Program-made: the position numbers and the translations under genes
Notes under the pieces: generated by a model
What the model saw: the letters and a program-made list of their open reading frames with translations, nothing else
What the model was told of the DNA's origin: nothing
The model's database searches: none
Part shown: in pieces, positions 31,548 to 43,000 of the stretch
Position numbering within the stretch: the stretch's first letter is position 1
How the letters are laid out: each line of letters opens with the position of its first letter
From: Strobilurus pachycystidiatus
Lineage: Eukaryota; Basidiomycota; Agaricomycetes; Agaricales; Physalacriaceae
NCBI GenBank assembly: GCA_019915135.1
Contig: JAHLMK010000028.1
Span: 310,001 to 374,000, forward strand
DNA length: 64,000 nt
Direction: 5' to 3'

Positions 31548-33377
31548 TGACACGCTTTATGCGCGCCTGAGCCTAGAAACCGAGAATTTTGCGATTTCTA
31601 GATAAGACTCGAAGCCGAAATGCACGATACATCTAACGAGAGACCATAAGATTGCCAGTGATAATACGGAGACCTCATTAGGGCAAGAATGAGCCTCCAG
31701 GAGAAATTCATCTTCGAATATCACCATCCAAAGTGCCCACTTGATTTATCAAGTCAACATCACGTACACATTCTTAAAGAGGACTCGTCTAAGAAACGAA
31801 CTCGAGTTCCAAGTAATTCGGACTCGACTTTGTCAGTGTTGTTCATAGACGATTAGAGTTCGATTAGCTCACTTCCTGCTGATGAGTAGAATGGGGTTAA
31901 GCTACAGAATGGTCTAGGTCAGCATAAATGGGGATGAAAGCCCAGTAATGTTATCACAAGATACAACTATCCCCTTGGAATTCTAAGTCTAGAACCCACG
32001 ATAGCACAAAATCGAGTAACAGCCGAGCTATTCGAAGAAGCCAATAAAGATAAAGATGATCAAGTGTTCTTCATGAATAATCCGCAGTATGCCAAGAGTG
32101 TTAAGAATCAAGAAGCCAAGCTTCTTCAGATCTCAGGTGATTAAATCTGACCTGAAATCAGTAGAGATTGGAACAAGCAGACAGATTGCGAACAACAAGT
32201 CAACGATCTACCATGGATCTTAGAGTGGATTCTTAAGCGAAATGAAGCTCTAGACTCAATCAGATAATCGAGACTGAATTGGTGACGCAATCTGAAGAAT
32301 CCGAGTCGCAAAGAAGCATTCAGAACAATTAAGAGCCAAGAGAAGATGAACCCCATGTGATAGATTCGACCGATAGCACGCAAGGATGTTGCAATCCGAG
32401 CTTGAAATTAGTCAACGTGGATCAACTCTAGAGGGTTCGTCATGAATAAACTGGCATAATAAGGAAATGGAAGCGCCTAGACTGGTGTCTACAGCGCGGA
32501 AATTAACTCCAAGTGGCTATTAGTTAGTAAGTTAAGATTAGTGTACAGTAGGGACCAGTTTGTATAAAAGAAGCGTCGATACAGTATAGTAGTTTAGTTT
32601 AGTGACCCGCAGCCACGAGCCCACAAAGCTCTACTGTAGTAATCTATCTCTGTACAAAATCGAATTCGATTTGCACGCACCCAAAGAAACTCGAATTCGA
32701 GTCAAACCTAAGAACCAAAGAACAAACCTAACGCACTAAGAGCAAGGGTTTAGAACAAAAGTGAACTTAATCGAAGAGCAAAGTTCCTTGAATTCAACGT
32801 ACTAGAGGCGGTGTTTCTGAGCATAGTATCTCCCTAGAGACACTACAGAGACTTTGCAGTCTGAGCCAGCCTTTCCCTAGAGAGGACCGTTCAGTCGCGA
32901 AAAGCGTTAACCAGCATAACCTCTTGCGAGTTCAAGTGCAATTCGAGCACGATTTGGTCTAAAACCCACGCAAACACTAAACTCAAAGAATAAGCTCCTA
33001 CCGAGGTTATAAGAAACATACCAAGTGTGGCAGTAGACTATCGTGTTCTTGATACAACCCCTCCAGCGCGAGGATTGTGAAAGTCGCATAGTTTAAGTTC
33101 AGTCAGAGGCTTGTGTATTGTTCCCTGAAAACCAGACGATTTGTCAATCGGTCAAAATCCCTATCACCCCCTTCAAACTCGCACTTTGTGCACACCTACG
33201 TTTCTGTTACGCAAGAACCTTGTTTTTCAAGTGTAGTGTTGTAGTAAATCAAGCTCGATTTTCTATTGCAAAAACCCAATATTCCAAAACCGCAGAAACC
33301 TTACTCTCATTCGGAGTATTAAGAGTTGTGTTGTTTGTTAGGTGTGATTATACGCCTCTAAAATAACGTGCACATCA
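31548..33377 (+). repeat. 3' long terminal repeat
   Basis: 1830 bp, matching the 5' LTR. It keeps the TATA box at 32563 and the palindromes. Compared with the 5' copy it lacks three bases near 32616 and one near 32979. Confidence 0.97.
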
Positions 33378-33381
33378 GCGG
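33378..33381. other. Target site duplication, right copy
   Basis: GCGG (GCGGT) follows the CA end of the 3' LTR and repeats the sequence before the 5' LTR. Confidence 0.85.
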
Positions 33382-33690
33382 TTTCGACATCATCTCCCTG
33401 GACTTGGGATAGATGAGCTCAATCGCCTTTGCCCACACAGGGTTGTTCGTTTCCGCTATCTCAAAAGAGTTGGCTCAAATCTGTCTCACCTTCCCGATTG
33501 GGTGCAGCAGTTGAACGAGTGTCTCCGCAAAAGCCGACTTCAGTTTAAAGCCACATGCATGTGCTTGCGCGAATGACCTCGAAAGCTGCTCCAAAAAGTC
33601 CGCGCCATCCTCGAAAGGTCCAAACCTGACGCAAAGTGAGACCGAGTCATGATCCAATTGGAGCGTCCTACCTTGAGCTGTACGTGCCTG
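33378..33690 (-). pseudogene. PAG1: Cell morphogenesis protein (Furry/PAG1 family), upstream part
   Basis: The minus strand reads FGPFEDGADFLEQLSRSFAQ, LVQLLHPIGK, a 30-base gap that looks like a shrunken intron (33460-33489), then ETNNPVWAKAIELIYPKSRE up to MSKPR at the element junction. The protein resumes at 12877 (YRNVAF). The N-terminal part of the gene is missing: at 33690/33691 the sequence switches to the copied zinc-finger gene. This copy is thus broken twice, by the retroelement and by the duplication. Confidence 0.7.
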
Positions 33691-35706
33691 TCTCAGTAGT
33701 TGATTTCTGCACCGGCTCCTGAGGCGGAGGCAGACCCCTATCCTGATGCTGGTCAACCGTCGACTCGTCCACCTCTCCGCCGGTCAACACCTGCACCTCC
33801 CTCCAGCTCACATACCGCTTATCTGACAGCGCTCCTGCCGACCCAATGTATAACCTCTTCTCCCCTCCCCTAGCGTCGCCTTCCTTTCCTTTCCCTTTCC
33901 CTTCCCTCCCCCATCAGCGCACTTCTTTTCCCCACCTCCGCTTCTACTCTCTTCGAAGTCAGCGATGACAACATCCTTGCCCAGACCCCACTCCGGCTGC
34001 ATCTTCCCGACAAACACACGCCTTCGCTGAACGTGGATCATGGGTAGAGGTTCTACATCACCCACGGCAGCATTGGTGACATGCGTAGTCTTTGAGACGA
34101 ATCCAGTTCCCAGACGCTTCGCCACCTGCGGATGATATATCGCGCCCCAATAATGGAGGCCAGGCTTGAGAGGAGGAGCGTCGTTCGCTGTCAACGCTCC
34201 GGGTTCGAGGGAAGAAGAGGATGCTGTCGTTAGGGCCGTCGCGGTCGAGATATCCCTCTCAGCAATTGACTTCGGCCACAATGCATTCGCCCCACCCAAC
34301 ATCGTCGGATGGTCCCTCTCCGGCTCAGCGAACGGATTCCGCGCCCCCTTACGCCTCTGTGTTGAATAGGTTGGAGCAACATCCTCTTCATCGAAATCCC
34401 CAAATCAAGTTCCACATACGATTTAGTCGCCACCCGCCTCGGTCTCAGCGTCCCCCCGTCTACTTGGGCTTCGGTGTTCTTCGACAGCGTCTTTCGACTG
34501 GGCTTGGATGCGGATGTGGTGGCGGAAGGATCCTTTGGGCGCCGCACGATATTGGGGCGTGCACTCCTATATACTTCCCCGCGCTTCTTAGTGCACTTGT
34601 CGCAATTACACTGTCCTTCGCACCCTGGACATGCACCTGTGCCGTTGCTGAATGGACGGTACTGAGCGGAGTATCTGTGTCGGAGTTAATGCCGTAGAAG
34701 ACGAAGGATACATCGCGAAGTACTCACTTAGTTTCTACACAGCGCACGCAATAAATCCTGTTACAACTCACGCACGCAGTAGACTGTCTGAAGGAGCGCG
34801 TGCGGCAGTGATGGCAGAACGCCTCATAAGAACTAAGAGGCCACTTAGTGGCAGTTGCTTTGGGACCATTCTTCGCCTTCTTTTTCGCGTTGGTCTTCTT
34901 GGGAGGGACGGCTTGGGTAACGTACACGACATCGGACTCGACAGGTTGTCGCTCCGATGGCTGGGATTGGGGAAGGGGTGCAACGTGTGGGGGTTCCTCT
35001 ACCTCGTCCTCCGAGTCAGAATAGGCCACCAAAGGCAGGCGAAACGAAGGCATCAGCAACGAAAGATTGATTGTCCCTTCGCCGTTTGCCGACGGTGGCG
35101 GATGATGCACTTGAGCAAGGGCCCGCTGTATGGGTGGGGGATGAGAAGGATTGTCCTGCTGAGGGGTGTCGTCGGTTGCTGAAGGGAACGGACCAGGATG
35201 GGCGATGGGTGGAGGAGACTCCCGACTTTTCGCAGCAGTCGGAAGGTAGTCGTCGCCGTCGATCCCGGTCAAATCTATCACCTCAACTCTGGGCGGCGGC
35301 GCTCGACTTGCGCGTGGTCCAGTTGGTGTTGGGCGAGATGAATCCCCTCGGGGACGTTGTCGATAAGCTCTGGGTTCAGTCGGTGGTTGCTTCGGTTTTA
35401 TTGGCGGGGGAGAAGTGTACGGTGGAAGAGGCTGGGAGCGGTGTTAGCAAATTGCGGTCACCAAGTGGGGAGAAAAGTGAGACAACACGAAGAAGAGACG
35501 TCCTCATCGTGGCACGTAAGCTCACCTCACAACACTGGGAGGTTCGAATCAGTTTCCCTTTCTGTATCTTCATCTTCTCCTTGAGTGATAACAAAGACTC
35601 CCGTTCTCCTTCGCTATCCTTCGGGAATGTCCTAGACGATAGGACGATGGTAATTGCAGAGTAGAAATTTGCGGATGTGTCTGACTTTGTAGCCTGTCGG
35701 TCGCGA
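33691..35706 (-). pseudogene. Copy 1 of the zf-4CXXC_R1 gene, truncated and frameshifted
   Basis: Nearly identical to 50231-52248, with sharp breaks at both ends. It includes exon 1, exon 2 and most of exon 3 but lacks the last ~150 codons. Relative to the intact gene it has 1-base losses in a C run near 34400 and a few bases missing in the TTTCCC repeat near 33890-33905, which break the third exon. The differences seen are short indels rather than substitutions, pointing to a very recent copy or to base-call errors. Confidence 0.85.
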
Positions 35707-37512
35707 AAAAATTTCAAAGCATCCTCATGTTGAAGGTGAGGACGGACTCAGGGAGCGTACTAGTCCGCATGTAAGGAGTGGGTGCTGGGTGCCCGCCATA
35801 ACATCTCCAGTCAACGCGTTTTCAGGATCCGGATAAGCATAAGTTTGCCGCGTGTTGTAACAGATTCCCAAGATCATAGCTGCCTGGGCCGCGTTCTGCA
35901 TCTGATTCCAACGAAGTGTTCAAGAAGAAAGGTGGAAATGTGGTCAGCTGGGTGAGGAATCCCGAAACCTCCCCGACAAGAGTAACGATGTGGAGGCAGC
36001 GGCGACATCTGTTAGCATCCCGAGGACGAAATAGTCGATTGCCGAATGGCAGCCATGCTGTCGGCGATACTAGTACTGAGAAGGACATCAGTGTCACGAC
36101 GCCAGGTTTCATCTTATGACGGCGTAAGCCTTCCGGCTGCCAGACGATGGTGGAGTTCTAGTCCACCGCCTACAGGGATCTACAGTCAAAACAGGATGAA
36201 CCGTCCCTCAGACGAACCGCCAAGTAGTATTTGGAGGTGATCGAGAGTCAAGTCATCCTTCAGGCGGACGTCTAAAACGATAAAGACCAGGATGATGTGG
36301 GGGACTCGGGCGTGGACAAGACTGCGATCCAAAAGCAGAGCTCGAGCGCGCTACAGTCGGCCGCGGGTGTGACGGCGGGAACAAGAGACGACGTCCGTTT
36401 TTGGACCTTGCGCATGTAACCTCGGCCCGCTGAGGACCCTGCTGACTTCATGTTACATAACCGAGAACTGCCTCAAGGCGATCAGCCTTGTCCTCCCACC
36501 ACCTCCGCCGCCTGGTATCTCAACCATGCCCGCATCCCCACGCGAACGCCCACCGAAACATCCGAGGAATGCGCCGCCGCACTAACAGCAACGTACACCA
36601 AGCGGCAGCAGCGTCCAAAATAAGCGCACTGCAATGGATACGACCCCACGACAGATCTGGCGCATATGGTACCCACGCGAACAGGACGGAAGGGCCCTCG
36701 GCAGAGGCGATTCGTCGGCAGCTGCGTGCTAATGGCGAAGTCGACGGAACGGTATCAGCGCGGACAATACGCGCCAGTCGACGCAAATGACCCAGCGACC
36801 GACTTCAAGCATACGGCACCAGCGTGGACGCGACGGACGGGCGCATGGTAGAGACGCCGTTAGAATTTAGCAGAGGGAGGGCGCGTCAGAGGAAGGCGCG
36901 CCGACGGCGTAACGCCCCGGACAAGGTGCGCTACACGGCGCTGCCTTTTTTCTTGACTCTACTTACCCGATTGTCCAGCTTTGCTTACGCTCTTACTGGC
37001 CCCTTTCCCCCCTCGCACTCCGCAAAATTCACATCTACAAGTACGACTATCGTTACCCTACGAATTCCACTTCCGATTCGCAATCAAGCTGGAATGTCAA
37101 GGTAAGCAAATATTCTTCGGCGCGCCAGTTCTGGACAAACTCATCGTAAGTGATGATTTGGTCAAAGTCAACGATTTAAAGCTCACCTTTATCACAGATT
37201 TCAAGTCGCCGCCGATGCGCGCAACAAGACCGCCGCATTCTGCAAGACTTGTCAGTACTCGCCTGTACTCGCCTGTTTATCATCACCAAGTCCCACACTA
37301 CCTTTCGTCAATTAGGGTTGAACGAGCGAGTCGTCGATGGAACGGGAATCGATTTTTGCACCGCGGACCACTTCATCGAGAGCAACATTGTGTTCGATAC
37401 CGCGAGGAACGGATGGTCGCGCCACACGAATATTAGGCGGCAACGCGGCTATAGAAGAACTCGCCGTACGTTGGTTGAGATGGTACCGAATGGTGAGTAA
37501 GTTATTCTGGTG
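34962..37512. repeat. Tandem duplication, unit 1 (2.55 kb)
   Basis: Matches 37513-40067 end to end in the same orientation. The junction shares only TG. The unit joins the 5' part of the zinc-finger gene copy to ~1.8 kb of other sequence. Confidence 0.9.
36820..37500 (+). other. Coding-like sequence of unknown family (unit 1 copy)
   Basis: Plus-strand segments look like exons: around 37028-37103 (KIHIYKYDYRYPTNS) and 37290-37440 (DFCTADHFIESNIVFDTARN), with a GTAAGC donor at 37104 and a CACAG acceptor at 37198. The same layout is repeated at 39380-40060 and continues there to about 40155. I do not recognise the protein, and 1-base differences between the two copies change the frame. It may be one gene whose 3' end survives only after unit 2. 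Confidence 0.35.
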
Positions 37513-38253
37513 TGGGATTGGGGAAGGGGTGCAACGTGTGGGGGTTCCTCTACCTCGTCCTCCGAGTCAGAATAGGCCACCAAAGGCAGCGAAACGAAGG
37601 CATCAGCAACGAAAGATTGATTGTCCCTTCGCCGTTTGCCGACGGTGCGGATGATGCACTTGAGCAAGGGCCCGCTGTATGGGTGGGGATGAGAAGGATT
37701 GTCCTGCTGAGGGGTTCGTCGGTTGCTGAAGGGAACGGACCAGGATGGGCGATGGGTGGAGGAGACTCCCGACTTTTCGCAGCAGTCGGAAGGTAGTCGT
37801 CGCCGTCGATCCCGGTCAAATCTATCACCTCAACTCTGGGCGGCGGCGCTCGACTTGCGCGTGGTCCAGTTGGTGTTGGGCGAGATGAATCCCCTCGGGG
37901 ACGTTGTCGATAAGCTCTGGGTTCAGTCGGTGGTTGCTTCGGTTTTATTGGCGGGGAGAAGTGTACGGTGGAAGAGGCTGGGAGCGGTGTTAGCAAATTG
38001 CGGTCACCAAGTGGGGAGAAAAGTGAGACAACACGAAGAAGAGACGTCCTCATCGTGGCACGTAAGCTCACCTCACAACACTGGGAGGTTCGAATCAGTT
38101 TCCCTTTCTGTATCTTCATCTTCTCCTTGAGTGATAACAAAGACTCCCGTTCTCCTTCGCTATCCTTCGGGAATGTCCTAGACGATAGGACGATGGTAAT
38201 TGCAGAGTAGAAATTTGCGGATGTGTCTGACTTTGTAGCCTGTCGGTCGCGAA
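37513..38253 (-). pseudogene. Copy 2 of the zf-4CXXC_R1 gene, 5' part only
   Basis: Corresponds to 34962-35706 and so to the start and first ~200 codons of the intact gene at 52116. It has several single-base losses in G runs relative to both other copies (for example GGCAGGCG to GGCAGCG), which scramble the frame. Confidence 0.85.
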
Positions 38254-40067
38254 AAAATTTCAAAGCATCCTCATGTTGAAGGTGAGGACGGACTCAGGGA
38301 GGCGTACTAGTCCGCATGTAAGGAGTGGGTGCTGGGTGCCCGCCATAACATCTCCAGTCAACGCGTTTTCAGGATCCGGATAAGCATAAGTTTGCCGCGT
38401 GTTGTAACAGATTCCCAAGATCATAGCTGCCTGGGCCGCGTTCTGCATCTGATTCCAACGAAGTGTTCAAGAAGAAAGGTGGAAATGTGGTCAGCTGGGT
38501 GAGGAATCCCGAAACCTCCCCGACAAGAGTAACGATGTGGAGGCAGCGGCGACATCTGTTAGCATCCCGAGGACGAAATAGTCGATTGCCGAATGGCAGC
38601 CATGCTGTCGGCGATACTAGTACTGAGAAGGACATCAGTGTCACGACGCCAGGTTTCATCTTATGACGGCGTAAGCCTTCCGGCTGCCAGACGATGGTGG
38701 AGTTCTAGTCCACCGCCTACAGGGATCTACAGTCAAAACAGGATGAACCGTCCCTCAGACGAACCGCCAAGTAGTATTTGGAGGTGATCGAGAGTCAAGT
38801 CATCCTTCAGGCGGACGTCTAAAACGATAAAGACCAGGATGATGTGGGGGACTCGGGCGTGGACAAGACTGCGATCCAAAAGCAGAGCTCGAGCGCGCTA
38901 CAGTCGGCCGCGGGTGTGACGGCGGGAACAAGAGACGACGTCCGTTTTTGGACCTTGCGCATGTAACCTCGGCCCGCTGAGGACCCTGCTGACTTCATGT
39001 TACATAACCGAGAACTGCCTCAAGGCGATCAGCCTTGTCCTCCCACCACCACCTCCGCCGCCTGGTATCTCAACCATGCCCGCATCCCCACGCGAACGCC
39101 CACCGAAACATCCGAGGAATGCGCCGCCGCACTAACAGCAACGTACACCAAGCGGCAGCAGCGTCCAAAATAAGCGCACTGCAATGGATACGACCCCACG
39201 ACAGATCTGGCGCATATGGTACCCACGCGAACAGGACGGAAGGGCCCTCGGCAGAGGCGATTCGTCGGCAGCTGCGTGCTAATGGCGAAGTCGACGGAAC
39301 GGTATCAGCGCGGACAATACGCGCCAGTCGACGCAAATGACCCCAGCGACCGACTTCAAGCATACGGCACCAGCGTGGACGCGACGGACGGGCGCATGGT
39401 AGAGACGCCGTTAGAATTTAGCAGAGGGAGGGCGCGTCAGAGGAAGGCGCGCCGACGGCGTAACGCCCCGGACAAGGTGCGCTACACGGCGCTGCCTTTT
39501 TTCTTGACTCTACTTACCCGATTGTCCAGCTTTGCTTACGCTCTTACTGGCCCCTTTCCCCCCTCGCACTCCGCAAAATTCACATCTACAAGTACGACTA
39601 TCGTTACCCTACGAATTCCCACTTCCGATTCGCAATCAAAGCTGGAATGTCAAGGTAAGCAAATATTCTTCGGCGCGCCAGTTCTGGACAAACTCATCGG
39701 TAAGTGATGATTTGGTCAAAGTCAACGATTTAAAGCTCACCTTTATCACAGATTTCAAGTCGCCGCCGATGCGCGCAACAAGACCGCCAATTCTGCAAGA
39801 CTTGTCAGTACTCGCCTGTACTCGCCTGTTTATCATCACCAAGTCCCACACTTACCTTTCGTCAATTAGGGTTGAACGAGCGAGTCGTCGATGGAACGGG
39901 AATCGATTTTTGCACCGCGGACCACTTCATCGAGAGCAACATTGTGTTCGATACCGCGAGGAACGGATGGTCGCGCCACACGAATATTAGGCGGCAACGC
40001 GGCTATAGAAGAACTCGCCGTACGTTGGTTGAGATGGTACCGAATGGGTGAGTAAGTTATTCTGGTG
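37513..40067. repeat. Tandem duplication, unit 2 (2.55 kb)
   Basis: Second copy of 34962-37512. At least a dozen differences, nearly all gain or loss of one base in a homopolymer of two to five bases, with hardly any substitutions. Confidence 0.9.
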
Positions 40068-40829
40068 TACCAACATATTCCATACTTAACATCCGTAGGG
40101 CCACAAGGCGAATGACCGCTTGCCTTCCAATTCAACGAAATGTCTGGAAGGAATTGTGAGTATCCAATCCGTCCCAATCCACCGATCCACAGTCCACGTA
40201 TGTACACTACTGACAAATACGCTACGCGCCGAGTCTCCCAATGCCTACTCAGTAGCTCACCCATCGTTCACTGGCAATGGCGCTGAACCGGTTGCGATAG
40301 TCTGAAACCCTAACTGAGCGAACATCCCAAGCCCTCTTTTGACGTCTCTCCGTCCGCGGCACAGGTTGGACACGGGCACTCGATGCTTGATAGGTAAGCG
40401 ATTGAGTGGTCGCAGCTTGACAAGGAACTGACACCATCAATCAACGTTATCGAGACTCCGGAACTCAGACCCCACGCTATGTTGGCCAAGTGTACATCAC
40501 CAACCGGAACATTCTTCACCGAAACAAGCCAACGAACAGGATGAACGAGGCGTTTGAAAAGGCACATGGCTCAAACGCATTGCACACGCCATTGGGCAAA
40601 TTCAACGTCGGAGCTATAATATCTGCTCGGATGCTCGAATGCCAGTCTACCTGGCACTTCTGCCAATTCCTCAACCCGTCTGAAGCTAATTTGGCCCAGC
40701 GCTTGCCAGTCAGCCCCGGTTTACCGCGCGTCAGCCATGGCCGTCCTGGTCCTGTAGTCTCCGTTCATTATACACAGAATCTACACGTCAGAAAGATTGA
40801 TTTTATAACTATGTATTGTCTACGTATCA
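40068..40829. other. Stretch without a recognised gene
   Basis: The first ~90 bases look like the end of the coding-like sequence above (acceptor CGTAG at 40098, then GHKANDRLPSNSTK). The remainder has an open frame at 40490-40852 (+) with no domain. Nothing more can be supported. Confidence 0.35.
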
Positions 40830-42161
40830 CTATGGGAGTATACACCTTTTGAGAATGTTCAACCAATTGTCCTTGTATTCATACATGTCTCGAACATTGA
40901 GCGCACGAGTTTCCAGATGAATGCAGTAGAGGTTCTCTGGGAAGGGTACGTCGCGTATCTTGATCATCGTGCGTATGGTTTTAGATTGACGGAAAAGCAT
41001 CGAGTTCAACTGCTGCTTTCCAAGGGGGTATACATCGACGTGAAAGAGCTCTTGGACCTCCGGTAGTGAGCGTACCGTTGCGTCGAGGACGGAATGAGAA
41101 AAGTCTGACGAGTCTCCGCACTCCTCTGATTCAATCTCGAGGACCAAGCAGTGTGAGACTTAGCGTGCAAGTATGGTGAGTGCATAGAATGGCAGGCAAC
41201 AGTGTACTCACTTAGCTTTGCAGGATGCCTTGAGAGCTCCATCGCACGCCAGGCTGCTATCCCCATGAACTCGCCATATTTATCAGCCCAGAGCTTCATT
41301 GCCTCGAGTTTTGCACGCGTCTTTTCGACACTAGACCCCACAGGGTGAAGAAATCTATAGAATCTCTTGGCGCAGTTCCGTCCCGTTGCCAGCATCGCGA
41401 ACCAGTCACAATCCATAGTCGGCCATAACAGTTTGCGCATTTCGGCCCCACTCCAATGGACTGAATGCATGAATGTCAGCACTACAGGACATCCATCGTC
41501 AATGACGCAAATTCGCGCAAATCCATCTTGTGGCGCTGGAAATTCCACACCACCTAGAGCTGGTTTGAGAACGGCGTCCTGGATACAGTCCGCTGAACGT
41601 AAATGGTGACGGTATATCTTCCTACCGTCATCGTCTACCTGTTCTTCAGCATTGAGATATATGCGGAGTATAACGCTGCCTGTTTGACTGTTCTGAGTGA
41701 TGCAAAAGTGAGAGTTAGTTACTAGACTGACCAGATAAGTCGTGGTCAGTTCCGACTCCCATTACCCAACAGGCCGGTACATGGCATGTCTTGACAGCGT
41801 ATCTCCTGCACCATTGGACAAAACACATAAAACGTTCTCCGAAGCCACGTTGTATACAATATTCCTTTTGTTCTTGATATACACCGCACATGGGCTTGTG
41901 ATTTGGCCAATCACTTTTTTGGCAGGCTCCTCCCTAAATCAGTGTGTCAGTGGGTGGGTCACATACTCGCAGATTTGAGGGCGCATTTACACAATATGTT
42001 GCCAACTGGCACGATGAGCATTGCATAAGTTTCTCGATACTTTTGTCGAGACACTCAGGGCAGCCTGAGCTGGAAGGACCGGACACATGAGTGACAGTAA
42101 GATGACGGTCGCAGTAGTCGCAAATGGTGTTCCTGGGAAGCCGGATATCTCTTGAGGACAT
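40830..42161 (-). CDS. MYND-type zinc finger protein
   Basis: Four exons on the minus strand. ATG at 42161 opens MSSRDIRLPRNTICDYC. After CSSCQLATYC an intron with donor GTAAAT and acceptor TTTAG leads in phase to GGACQKSDWPNHKPMC, completing a MYND C4-C2HC signature. Two further introns (around 41707-41750 and 41163-41215) keep frame. The ~330-residue C-terminal part (AGAEMRKLLWPTMDCD-like region, RALNVRDMYEYKDNW) has no catalytic SET motif that I can see. Such proteins are common in agaricomycetes; the MYND domain usually binds Pro-rich partners. It ends at TGA/TAA 40830. It looks intact. Confidence 0.82.
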
Positions 42162-42288
42162 GATGGAAGGAGACGAAAAGCTCGGCTCGACGAACCTTCG
42201 GCCCGAGACGCCACACCTAACCGTGACACGTACCGTCACGCCTGGCCGTACCATCATCTACCCATCACTGGCACCCAAGGGAACCTCG

Positions 42289-42439
42289 GCAATAGCTTGA
42301 AGGAGCTGGCGTTGGGTGGGATGAGCGAGGGGGAGTTGCAGCGGCGGACGGATATGGTGGCGAGGCTGCAGGACGACTGCGAGAAGCTCGGGAATCTCCT
42401 CGCTCATCCCACCCAACGCCAGCTCCTTCAAGCTATTGC
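42289..42439. repeat. 42-bp perfect inverted repeat with 67-bp spacer
   Basis: Arms 42289-42330 and 42398-42439 are exact reverse complements (start GCAATAGCTTGAAGG). The plus strand across the left arm and spacer reads ELALGGMSEGELQRR, DMVARLQDDCEKLGNLL, which looks like a helical fragment of a SNARE-type protein. The right arm would then be an inverted copy of its start. Confidence 0.9.
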
Positions 42440-42593
42440 AAGCCGCCGCTTCCGCTTTTACCATGTCTCCTCACAACAGCCACAACTTTCTCATCTTCCC
42501 CCACCACCAACAACAACCACCCGACTGCTTGCGATGGTGACCGCAGACGGCGACCTCCCTGCATCGAATGGTGACTTGGCTCTCTTGGTTTCC

Positions 42594-43000
42594 GGCTGGC
42601 GCGGCGTGCGGTCCCTTGATCGCACTGGGATCTGCGTTGACGAATTGTGTCTCGGTTGGCGCGGCGTGCGGTCCCAGGCCTGTGCTGGGATCCGCGTTGA
42701 CGAATTGTGTTTCGGCGGGCGCGGCGTGCGATCCCTTGCTTGCACTGGGATCCACGTTGACGAATTGTGTCTCGGTTGGCGCGGCGTGCGGTCCCAGGCC
42801 TGTGCTGGGATCCACGTTGACGAATTGTGTCTCGGATGGCGCGGTGTGCGGTCTCAGGCCTATGCTGGGATTCACATTGACGAATTGTGTTTTTGGTTGG
42901 CGCGGCGTGCGGTCCCTGGCTTGCGCTGGGATCCACGTTGACGACTTGGGGGTCTCGGACAACTCCCTTGCTTGCACTGGGGCCCATACTGACGACTTGG
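42594..43000. repeat. 60-bp minisatellite, about six and a half units
   Basis: Units start GCGGCGTGCGGTCCC and end near GACGAATTGTGTCTC. Five units are exactly 60 bp and the sixth has one extra base. Two subtypes alternate (CCCTTG..TGCACTGGG and CCCAGGCCTGTGCTGGG). The 20-codon period leaves several frames open on both strands; the minus frame gives repeats like TETQFVNVDPSTGLGPHAAP. Confidence 0.92.

Larger units (their letters stand above)
12878..33377 (+). mobile_element. Giant Ty3/Gypsy-type LTR retrotransposon with cargo genes, 20,500 bp
   Basis: Two near-identical 1.83-kb direct repeats beginning TG and ending CA bound the unit, which is flanked by a short target duplication. Order on the plus strand: 5' LTR, candidate primer site, Gag, protease, pol linker, RT/RNase H, integrase, three minus-strand tRNA-like genes, gene A (+), gene B (+), an internal polypurine tract, gene C (-), gene D (-), polypurine tract, 3' LTR. 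Protease-RT-RNase H-integrase order makes it Ty3/Gypsy. The pol sequence resembles a widespread agaricomycete lineage. LTRs differ by about nine substitutions and two small indels. AT-rich TCGA palindromes recur throughout. About 10 kb of the element is not needed for a standard Gag-Pol life cycle. It lies antisense in a PAG1-like gene. Confidence 0.95.

Noticed and set aside
42594..43000. CRISPR-like array
   Set aside because: The units are contiguous with no unique spacers, and the genome is eukaryotic.
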